Shown in pieces: positions 11,401-23,400 of a stretch of DNA of 64,000 nucleotides. Numbering within the stretch: position 1 is the stretch's first letter; every line of letters begins with the position of its first letter. The position numbers and the translations under genes were made by a program. The stretch spans positions 4,030,001 through 4,094,000 of the forward strand of contig OZ004589.1 of NCBI GenBank assembly GCA_963924555.1, given 5' to 3'. This DNA comes from Crambe crambe. Its lineage: Eukaryota; Porifera; Demospongiae; Poecilosclerida; Crambeidae. Under the pieces are notes generated by a model, which saw only the letters and a list, made by a program, of their open reading frames with translations, ran no database searches and was not told the DNA's origin.

Positions 11401-14400
11401 GAAGGTACGCTGTTAGTGGTTTCAACAACTTTAGCTTGAGGTATGTAAACAAACATAACTGTAGTTGACCAGTACTACATGTATTAGCTGAATGAAGTTA
11501 TTCATCACTTGCATAAGATTGGCAATTTAGGAAGTGGAATTAACAGAAGTGAAAGCTTAGGTAACACCAACTTAGAATACCACCTATAGATAGTTATCAT
11601 AAAAATTAATACAAAACATAGATAATGAGTCATTCTACCAGAACCAGCAACAGCCCTGTCCCAGAAGTCACTTCCAGCATTCATCATGGACATCCATGCA
11701 GTCCATGTGTCCTCTGCAAAAAGGGGAATCAATCAAAGTATTTCCACCCTAAATCATGGAAGGACTCACGCATGAAATGTCTTCAGGAATACAAGCCATC
11801 TCTAGACATCAAACCTGAAAGCTGCATCTGTCGACCATGTCGAAATGATGTAAGTAGCATCGGTATTGATGGCTTCATCCCTAGGTGGAGAAAATCCAAT
11901 ATAAGTATAGTATGCTATGTGCCTGGATGTAACAGTACTGATACTAAAATCATCAAAATTGTTGACAGTGAAACACCACAAACATTTTTCTGTGGTGATT
12001 CATCTGAGCAATCAGAGTTTCACATGGGGGGTGCACCTCTTTGTACTTCTCACTATGGGGAATGGTACAGGCACCTTCACCCATCGCAACACTTGAAATG
12101 TAAAACATGCAATAGAAGTATCACTGAAAATAAGAGTCGTTGTTTTCCAGAACCAGCATTGATCGAGACCTTTTTGAAAGAAAATGAAGATTACACCAGC
12201 AAAATCCACCCTCAAGATAGACTATGTTATACTTGCTACAAATTATTATAAAGCATCTAAAAAATGGTGAATAGTACAGATACAGATCTTCATGCATTAA
12301 TAGAAGAAATTAAAAAGGGACTATCACATGTTACAGATCTACATACTTTTAATAGTGCCCTTCACAATGCTTCCAGTGTATCAGCCATACACTTGGGTGA
12401 AGCACTGTTAAAACAAACAGCTATGCTACTTCCAAAAGTTTATGCCATCTTTAAAGATACCCTGGTAAAAGTCACCAGTGAACAGGGAATACTGAGTGAA
12501 GAACTTCCCAGTCATGCTTGGCTTAGAAGCCAGCTTTCTACACACCTAGACCACCACATGTCTTATCGATGATCAGTTATGAGATATGGTACACTTCTAT
12601 ATCGATTTGGGGGTGATCTGGTGCATGCACTTAGTGTGGCTTTAGGAAGCCAAAGTCATACTGAAAATCCCAGGGAAAATGATTCACTTTCCGAAATTTG
12701 TTCCTTGGTAAATCTAAAATGCCATGCCCACATCAAGAAGCTTACAGCTCAGGATGCTGAAAGTCCTCATCTCTTGAAAATTTTGAAGTTGATGAATTTA
12801 TTGATAGCATTGACCCCATTTTATGGAAAGCAGTGTGCATAATAACAAAACCATCGTCCACAAAAGCAATTAAAAGGGACTCATCACATGTTCGCAAAGT
12901 TCGAAGAATATGTACACTTCTTTTTACCATAAATAGTCAATGTTCCTTCCCACTCCACACTCTCATAGCAGATGCTGTAGAGACTTGTGGAGGATCAAAC
13001 AGATTAATGAGGTTGTTAAACCGCTTCGGTGTGTGTGTTAGTCCAGAAACACATGCTAGGTACCTTCAGTATAGGAATCAGAAAAGAAAAAGTGAAGGAC
13101 CCATGGCCACATTCCTTAATAACACTTTCATGTTTGTGTCAGCAGATAACCTAGACTTTATTCATGGTTATGCAAGAGTTTATTGTGGAGAACAACAATC
13201 AAGTTGGTATGGGGCCACTATTCAAATTGTACACCCACAACCCCATAATCTCAGCAGTCCTACTGACATGAATGTAACTGTCTCAATGACAGATGTCACT
13301 AACTCAGAGAATGATGTCTTTAACATATTACCTGATACCCTTTCAAAGAGGCCACACTTAACATTGTCTCCCAGAAAAACAACTCTAACCTGTTCTCCAT
13401 GCCCTAAAAAAAAGGCGCTCAAGGACAGGTATGGAAGGTGGTCCAGGTGATGAAATACAGTTTACCCTCAATTGATAGAGTCTCCACTCTAAGGGAAGCA
13501 TTAGAAAAGCCTAACGTGAATATCACAGCTTTTCAACTAAAAAGCAATGAGAACAAAGAATTCAAAAAAATGAGCACCAATTATAATATGCTTTTAAAAA
13601 TTGCTAGCACCACTCATGGAAACACCTTGATCGACTTCACCACTTACTTTTCCTTATCAAACCAAGTACCACAACCAGAACAGTCAAATATCATTTTCTT
13701 CAAGGTCTTAGACCAGAGGTGTGATGATAAGGAAACACTCCTTAATGTCATAAATGATATGTTTGTAGTTTGTCCAATCTGGAAAGAAAAAAATTGTGTG
13801 TTTTATTGGAGGGTGACCAAGCCACATACGAAAGGCTTCAGTCCATTAAGGCATTATGGAAATGACCTACCATGCTTCTAAAAGAAAGTGGTGAGTTCTT
13901 TTAAAGTTAGAATCAACTGAGTTGGGCTGGTATCCACTAGCTTTGGCTAAGTCTCTAAGATCTACATCCAAATAAATCTTCAGTAAAACCTCTTGATAAT
14001 TTTTGAGAAAATGCCAGTTTCCTGGAAAAGGAACCATCCAGGATAGTCCATCTACCGGTTTTTTCTCTCTCAAAGAAAGCTCCACCAGATTTCTTAAGGT
14101 ATAGTGCTGACTGGATAAATTCATTTCCTTCATCACAAGCACATTCAGGAATCTGAATGAAATGATAACAGATATAACAGAAAAATATAGCGGTTTCCAA
14201 GATCAGACTAACTGAAAAAGAATCTGGGAAGAACAAATTTTGGTTGCTATTTGTCTTCGAAGATTGCTTTGCCTATGTAGCATTGTATTTAACTATACGA
14301 AGTGGCAACTGGGACCTAAGAATGGCAGCTATCAAACAGATGGCAGCACTTTTTACAGCCTTTGATAGGCATAACTATCAAAAGCTGATCCCTCAACATC

Positions 14401-17400
14401 TACTTGACATGCTTACAATTCCTAAAGAGGTCCTTTCTAATCTGAAGCAAGGAGGCTTTTCAGTAAGTATCCTTGGCAGGCCTTGTCATTCTCTTGGAAT
14501 ATAGATGAGGCACACGAGATGTGTATTAATCGGGAATGTAAAGAGTTCGTAACCAAACCATCAGCAGATTACATCTATCGAACTGCACTTTTCCTTCCTA
14601 TTAGAGCAAGTGCAATGAAAAACATAGAAAATCAGCTCTTTCCAGAAAGGAAAAATACTAGCTTCAAACCAATTACAACAATACATGCTACAGATCCTGA
14701 AAGCGAGAAACATGAAGGCAATGTCCATTACCAACTAAAGAAGCTAGACTCAAGTTCTCTAGCAATAAACAACTCCACAGAACTCTGTCATCTATTCAAT
14801 CAAAAAACACTATCTTCAGAACAAGTACATGATCTCATGAACTTTAGGAGTATTGGACAAAGAGAGTACGATTTGCGAGTAAAATCCCACATTCTACGAA
14901 ACCCAAGTGCAAATCCTCCCAAACACTGCAAGAGCCTACTTACATTTACTGAAAGGCGAAGAAGGAAAAAGAAAGGGTCTGAGATAGAGAGAAAGAGAGA
15001 GAAAACTCCAGCTTGAATGCTGGAAAAAAAGAGTTGCTTTTGCTATGAGCACTGAAGCTCAAGTAAACACTTCATACGAACAGTGTCTAGAACTACCTAG
15101 AGCAATAGCAACAATCAATGGTAAGCCAGTCAAGGGCAATAAATCCAATACTACAACAATTCTGGAGAAAAGGTATGCAGCTGCAACTCCCAAGATTATC
15201 ACAACATCATTAAAATCTGGATGGATACCTGACACAGTGGTCATGGAGGGCATGTTCTTGATAAACATCACACCATAGAGTGCACACAAAAACATGGGAC
15301 ACTATGCTGATTTTTTAATCAGGCAGCATATCCTTCCCCACTTCCAAGGTATGTCAAAAGAAGTACACTTACTTTTTGATGATCCAATCTGTGATGGAGT
15401 AAGCCCAAAGCACTTTAAAAGACTACATCGTGACCAAGCAAATCAGGTTCCCGATGATCATTCTTGTTCTGATTTTTCTCAAGACATGTTAATTCCACCG
15501 AAATGGAGGAAAAACTTATTGAACTGCAGGAAATGCAAGAGAAGACTCGTTAAATTCTTTTCTTCTTATATTATGGGAAAAATTCAGCTAAAACTTGGCC
15601 CTCAACAAAAGTTTGTTACTGCTGGGGGGTTTGATGGTCCTATGAAAAACAAAGCAATGGTTGTCACTAGCACTACTTCAGCATTGCATGATAGTACACT
15701 ATCATGCAATGCTGAAGAAGCAGACATGAGGATCTGGCTGCATGTACTAAACTCGGCAGGTTCAAAAAAACTAGTATTAAGCCCTGATACTGATGTATAT
15801 CACATAGACTTACCTATCATATCCAGAACAGAACTTGATGTGGTAGGATGCAAATGCAGTGGATGTACTAACCTGCCTTTACAGGCTACCAGCCATCCCT
15901 CGAACGCTGATTTGGAGACAACTGACAGTGACTCAAATGAAGATGATCATACTGAAGATCACACTTTTGGCAGCATGTCTGTTGATGATATAATGATGGA
16001 AGTTTTTGGTGACTTCGACTATAATGAAGATACAAACACAAGACTCTTATTATTGATGAAACTCTATGTATAAAACTAATATCCTCACTAATTATACTTG
16101 AAATTTTCCTGAAATTTGAGCTACAATAACTTGTAACCACCTACAGGGAACGAACTACAAACTGCATCCTAGTTAAAAACATTGACTGCATGTTCTTAGG
16201 CTAATATGGGAAGCCTTGGGAACTAATGTTTGAACAGAGAATTATAACCATATCAAGCTGATGCTTTCAGAACCTACCTTTTCTAAGCTGTCTGATGCCT
16301 CTATTCTTTTTCATTAGGAGATAAGTTTTGTCGTTTCATGATCTTCTTGCACTGTTTTCTCTTTCTGCCAAGATACTTTTACAAAGGATCACCTAGTCAC
16401 TTAAAAAATGAACTAAATATAGCCCACAAAACACGTGGATTTTGTTATCAGCTGTTTAATGACGTAATCGTTATTTGTATAAAAAGTAATATTGTACGCG
16501 CTATATTGGACTTCCGGTCTCTGGCCATTTGACTGTGTACTGTATAAACATTTGTCCTAAATGTATAAAGTAATTGGAGATCTAATTGGTGAATTGATCA
16601 TTATTATACGAGCCAAATGGAGTCTGATCCTTGCTGTATAATATTAAATGAAAGGATGACTGCTGATGGATCTCATGAGCGAGTGAGCGAGCTGACTCTC
16701 AGGTCATGACTCATCGAAATTTTAGGCATATGTACAGTACTATCTTAATCACCATAATTGTAAGATACATATTGAATGCACTACAGAAAGCACTACTCTA
16801 TCTCCCATGAGCACTGGAGTGAAGTAAGGATAGAATAGTTGGGTAATATGGGTGTGGTTATTGAAATTAGGAGGGGTAAGCTCTCTTATTCATGAACTTT
16901 ACACACAGCCACTATGTAGAATCCACGAAGTGATTAACCCACCATATTTTAGAAATACATCTAAAAAGGCACTTTGTGACCTTGCTATATTGTGTGAACT
17001 GTGCACTTAATTAGTTTGGTCCCAAATGTAAGGTTAAGTAGACATTTAAACTTACGGTTCTGCATCCACATATTTTGCTAAAGCTAGAGCTTTGAGCTTT
17101 AATTGCTTCAAAAACTGGTTGATGAATGCTTCCATCACCCCAGGTGTACTCGGCAGCATATTTATCTGGTGACAAAGAACAGAAAGAGTAACTAAGCAAA
17201 ATAAAATAAAAAGCTACCCGTCAAGTAGCTGATGAATCATTTCAAATAATTATAATGTGCTGAATAGAGCAATCTAATTCGTCAGTTACCCTCATTCTTA
17301 GGGCATAGGGCTACTAAGCTTAGTGTTTGTTGTCAACATTAAGCAATAAACAGATTAACAGCTATAACTATGTTCTAAAATCCTCATCCAATGGGATCTA

Positions 17401-20400
17401 TCAGAGTACGAGGATTGAGTAGGAATTGCATGGATTATCCCATAGGATTAGTTGCATTTTCTTTCACAATTTCTCTCCAACTGTTTGCAACTCTTCACTT
17501 GAAGACAGAACACCTTCAATGTTCTAAGACTCCAGTATAAAGATAAAGCAGCAAAATGGTTTATGATTGTTCAATTTATATCAACTACAGTGAATGTGGG
17601 AACAACAATGAACAATGAAGTAAGGTACTTATTTGCGTGTGCATGTGAATTTAATCTCGATGTATAAAAATTGTTAGAAAATAAAGGTGCGTCATAATGT
17701 GATTAGTACCCCTACAATACCACTGGATTAATGATCATCTTCAGTGACACCACCTTCAAAACCTTCCATGCAACTTTGGCCTTTCATTTTATGAGAAGTG
17801 TGACAGCCAGTCTTGCATTTGCAAAGAAACTCTGTTATTGATTGAGGTAATGTTGGATTCACTGTCCAGCACTCCGTTTGTTGCCAACTTCCAACCACAC
17901 AAAGCAATTGTGTTTTTGTCTGCTTGACTCCACAGGTCAAGTATCCATCTGTTTCCAATGGGCCCAAAGGGCATCTCAAAGGAATCATCTAGCTTTGGGA
18001 AAAATTTTTAACTCAGATTTTCAATTCTTGTGTCACAGCCAGTCACTATACATAGCATAAGGGGTAATGTTGTGGATTTGATACTGCAGGGATAAGTTTG
18101 GGTCACTTTTCAGATGAACTGAGTTTGACCAAGTGCTTGTATTGTCCCCTGATATGGATGTGTATTTTATTGAGTTGCCACTAAAGTGTAATGAAGAAGA
18201 GATTTCTGTATTCTGGAGTTGCTTGAAAACTTGGGATCAGGTTGTCATACAGGAGCATTGCCACCTTCAATAAACCATGCTATCTGTTTTCGAATCCTCC
18301 AGCAGCATAAAATTTCTGGTGTGATGAAAGGTAAGGAAAAAACACACAAAAAGTATCATGTTGTCTTGCCATTTTTTTTCAAGCGTAACCAACATACCAA
18401 GTAGAGCAACATGCAGCACATGTTATTTGTTCTATTTATACGTTATTCATTACAATAATAAGTTATAGGGTAGGATGTGAAATATCTTTAGTCTTGTGGT
18501 GCTAGTGGAAGGGGCAATGGTGGAGGTGCAGTAGGAAGAAAATGTGTTGTGGTGGAGGAAGTGGTGGCAGGGGGAAGTCAAGTGGTATGGCATGATTTGA
18601 CCTGCACAAAATTTATTTGGCTCAGATTGATGGCCTGCAAGAAGTAAACTAGCTTATCACAGTAAGGATTTATTACTGCAGAGATTCCAGTGCCCTCCAG
18701 AACAGCCTACAGAGTAACCCTCACTGGCACCAGTGCCCTTGGGCCAACAACCAGAACTGCCTACTGGCACCAGTGCCCCTCCAGATTGGACTCTATCACT
18801 GGCACCAGTCCCCTTGGGCCTATCTCCAGAACCACCAGTGCCCCTCCAGAATGGCCTACAGAGTAACCATCACTGGCACCAGTGCCCTTGGGCCTACCTC
18901 CAGAACAGCCTACATTATATTCTTTACTGATAGATTTCTTACTGAAGGGGAGAGGTAAATTTTTTGCAAACCTTACAATTGAAACGAATGTAATGGCCAC
19001 AAGACTTGCAAGTACACACTGGTTAGCAGAGTCTCATCTCTGTCTACAATAAAGGCACTGCTACAGGTGAGAAAGCTAAAGAAGTCTGCTTGCACATGAT
19101 CTTAGATTGTATGGTAAAGATCATCAACATGGAGACGGTAGTATAATTTCTGACCTGATGCGCAGTCCTTTTCTTCCGTCTATGCCAAAATGAAGCAGAG
19201 TTAGGTGCTCTAAGTTAATAACATGGAGAATGATGAAGGTACTTTAGAGATCTATGATGGCAGCAAAGTGCTGAGGTCAGGGAAGAAACACGCTTTGATT
19301 ACGTATTTCTTTTTTTTTTTCTACTTGGTATGCAATTTATTTTTTTTTGTGGTGACTTTTACATTTAGTGAGTGAGCTGACTCTCAGGTCATGACTCATT
19401 GAAATTGTAAATATCAGTCTACACTCCAAAACACCCGGGGCAGTGTGTCTGAATAGTAGCACAGCATGTGCATAATGTACATGTTGTAATTGCCTTGATT
19501 GATTTCTACAGTCTTAGCTGCTAGGTGATTGGCACTACAAGTGGATTGTAGGCACTAGGCTTTATCTAATTGCTTCTGGTACAGCTTTCTATGAATGCAA
19601 CTGCCTGCCACTTACATAACTCAACAGTAAAATCTTCTAAGTAGCACAAGGAGTCGAAGCACAAATGAATATCAGCTCAAAAGCCTATAGGAATAGTAGC
19701 ATGCTTGCTTGCTTGCTCGCTGTGACTCAAATGTTGCACATAGCCATAGTAGCTACAAATTATCACATACATGCCCAGCTACTGCAGGAGATGCTTCATC
19801 ATGCTTCTTTTTTTGTTCAAATATTTTGGGGTGGCCTTGAGTATCCCTGCGTTATCAAATGAAATTCACTGCTTCCCCTGGAGAAATATGGTAGTATGTG
19901 CCTCCTCATTAGGAATGTGGCAAATGTATTGTGAGTTCCAAAACGGGCTGTATTAATTAAGAACATTCCCAGGCCTCCATTAGGACACATACATGTGGGT
20001 GGAAACTTTATTTGGGGCATTCTTGTAATGGTTTTCCAAAGCTTTCGTTGAAGTGAGCACAAAAAATTTCATCTATGCAGGGATGGCTCTAAAATAAGCT
20101 TGGACTGTATGTAATAGCTATAGTACGGTGCCGAGGAAATTATAGCTGTGCACCTTCGGAATCGGACCGTTCATTTCCAAGGCAACTGTACTAAAACTAT
20201 ATGTTCCACCAGGTTCTGCCTTTAGGCTATGTCGCTTAGTTACTCTTTCACCAGCACCGGCAAGGTAGATTCAATGGCTGAGTTTGCTCGTCCCTATGAC
20301 AATTTCTGTCTCGGTATGTGTGAATACACTGGGTGTCCCAGCACTACTGCTAATGTTGGTGCTTCGCAAGAGCCACACCCACAGGATGACAAGTTTTTTC

Positions 20401-23400
20401 TGGATATACCAAGAAATACAGAGTATTGACCCTAACAATGACCTGTTATGCCCTCAAGAGGAAGCTAATACTGACCAGCCCCTCCCTCGCTTCAACTTTG
20501 CCAGTGAGGAAAAACTTTCTAAACTTGGAGAAGGTTTGGTATCTGATAACACATCTAGCTCCACTAAGTCAGCTCTTAAAAATTTTAGTTCATGGAAAGA
20601 TTGTAGAAGTTCTGGAGGACAAAGTACACTGATGCACAAGTGCGATATGAGATAATTTTTCTAAATTCATCATTGAGACCAGAAAATGTAATGGTGAACA
20701 GTATCCACCAGCAACTTTGCAGTTTTCTTTGTGGACTTTTACACCATATGAAAAGCATTAATCCAGAGTCCCCCCATTTCTTAAATAAAAAGGATCCCCA
20801 TTTGAAGCATTTACACAACACCCTAGATGCACTATTTCACCAATTACATTCTTCTGGTATAGGCAATAAAGTCAGAAGTAATCACTAATGAAGAGGAAGA
20901 TAAATTATGGAAAAGTGGGATTATGGATGTGAAGACAAGATTACAGGTAGCCAAGATTACAGGTAGCCATGATTTTCTTCAAAGGGGTTAGCAGGGGAGT
21001 ACAGTAGATCCATCAATAAGGCCAGGAGCCAATAGATGGAAAGTTTTAAGATATCACTCCAAATATTTTGGAAGAACTCAGCTCCTCCAGCGATGAAGAA
21101 ATCTCTAGCTAGCTAGACAATGCAGCCTGCATCAGCAGCAACTTCATCCACTATAGCACATTAGCTGAGAAGGCAGGCATAGATACTTCTATATTCAAAG
21201 TTTACTCCACGAGAGGTGCTTCAACGAGTGCAGCTACTCAGATGGGGGTAACTACTAGTGATATTCTGCAAGCAGTAGACCAGAGCACAGAGCCTGTTTT
21301 CCAAAATTCTATTTAAAAAACCTATTCATGATGGCACATATGGCAGAGCCATTCTGTCCAAGAATAGTAAATTTAATAACTACAAAACCCACCATTGATA
21401 TGTGAGACAGACCTTCTGAAATCAGAGAGAGCAGCAGCTCTCCCTATGTTGTAGGGATGATGTGGATGCTGCATATAAAATGAAATTCCAGTTCTCCCAC
21501 TTGGACTTGATAAAAGCTATTGTGAATGATTATCTTTCCTACTAGAGCCTACTATAGACCAAGTTTCAGGAACAGGGAGCTTACCGTTTCAGAAATACAG
21601 CAAGCAGGTAAGTCGGTGGATTCTTCTTTTCCTTCTTGTACAACCATATCTCAATTAAAAATCAAATAAGCTACAGAAAATATTTCCACTTTAAATTCTA
21701 GCAGCTACAATCTTTTCTACATGATCCTTGGAACAGTCAATGTAAAAGGGGTACAGCACTGCACTAATCAGGCTGCTAAAGTTTAATATTGCTATGTAAT
21801 GGAGCAGGGGAGAACTAAGAAGCATACGTCATGATGTGTGTGAGAGAGAAAATGACAAGTGAGGGAAAAAACGTTTCGATCCTGGGGAGAACTAAGAATC
21901 TGTCCCTGCATACATCGTGTGTGAGAGAGAAAAAGTACCAGGAACAAGTGAGGGAAAACATTTCTGTGAAATGAAAAAAAAAAGAAAAGATCATTGCTCA
22001 AAAAGTAAGGAAGGAAATGGCTTTGTTCCAATATATGTCACACTTAAGCTGTAAGCTACATGGGTAGCTTCAGATAATAGCGCAATAATGTACGTATATA
22101 TAGGGATTGTTGGCTGAATATACAGAACAAAGATTGACCACATTTCCTTCCTTCGAGCAATGGTCATCCCCACATTTTTTTTTCCATTTCCCCCCCCCCC
22201 CTCATATAATTACAGACCATGCAATGGTTGCATGCTATTCTGAATTATATGAGGAAGGGTAATCGATCATCCTTCCTTTTAGTCACCAGGGAAATGCAGG
22301 CGAGCAAAGCTTTAGCCGATGATGTCACCATTATTGGAAATGACAGAACCGGACGAACATACATACGATATAATAATCACCCTCTCATTCGACTTCACTC
22401 GCAATGATGCATATAATTATAAAAATACTATAAGGCCTCTGTCACTGACCACGTGTTGGCTTATATATTTTAAGTATTCCGGGAATCTTAATCTCTACAA
22501 ATACTAGCTGTGATAAACTAGAAAACTAGGCCAATTTAATATGATCAACTTCCCTTCCTCAGAATAGCATGCAACAATAATTCTGGACACTTTTTACAAA
22601 AGCTGCTTGCTGGATTAAGCTACAAGGCTCCAAAGCTAATTCTCTCCTCCACTTACGAAGCAACTCTCGAACACCAAACTTCTGTAGTTTTGATGTAATA
22701 TTTAAAAACGTCAAGTGGTGTCAAATTTTGTGGGTGGGGTAATTACGGACACTCAGCACGCTGCTTACCCAGTACATAGAACAGTGCAGGGTTGCTACTC
22801 TAGAGTGAAACTTTAGTCTTAGTGCTAACTACGTATAACCTAGCTTTTTTATTTTCACCGCTCTGCTTATGCTGGCAGTCTTTGGAAAAGTCGCGGTACA
22901 AGAAAAGGTTGGTTTGCAGGAGATCGGCAGTTTAGAACTATGTAGATTCAGCATTATAAGAGCCCGGCTTTCAAGAGTTGGTGGAGAGGTAAAGCAGAAG
23001 TAGTTAGTCCAGGTTAAAGCCTGTTAGATTTCTTCTAAGGAGCCGGTATCTGGATTACCCCGCATCCGAAATTACCCCAGTTTACCCTACCATGGTCTTT
23101 ACCATTCTGTAAATAAAGTGGCAGCCATTTGTTTAATGCTGGGAACCCTTGAACTCCAATCTCCACTATGCATGGAAAAATACAGAGAAATGTAAGATCC
23201 CAGAAATACACACTGAATCCAATATTGCCACCGTGTATTGTCTACCTTTGCTATAAGGCTTTAAGGCTTTAATTTTTTTGTAATTGCTTTGAACAACATC
23301 CTGTATTTCAAGTAAGGCTTAGATTGAGTGGCAAGAGTTTATCTTTGATAAAAATTGTGCATTTCTGAAGCCAAGAAAAATACTGCATCCATGACTTCCA

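Larger units (their letters stand above)
10675..16535 (+). mobile_element. 5.86-kb DNA transposon in C9orf72 intron 10, TIR CAGTCGAACGGCCAG, TSD TGTA
   Basis: The left end CAGTCGAACGGCCAG (10675-10689) is mirrored by CTGGCCATTTGACTG (16521-16535), 13 of 15 bases matching, flanked on both sides by TGTA (10671-10674 and 16536-16539). It carries a broken plus-strand coding series. I recognise this family from invertebrate genomes by EGDQATYERLQS, PFPGNWHFLKNYQ, YVALYLTIRSGNWDLRMA, DEAHEMCINRECK, EEADMRIWLH and LSPDTDVYHI. Several frameshifts and stops make it inactive. It lies antisense to C9orf72. Superfamily placement is unknown to me. Confidence 0.75.

Noticed and set aside
17011..17199. 62-aa minus-strand ORF read as a protein
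   Set aside because: The same DNA contains C9orf72 exon 10 in another frame, supported by splice sites, phase and similarity; the ORF is a shadow.
18733..19000. ORFs over the PLGP-like repeats
   Set aside because: They are frames through a minisatellite on both strands.
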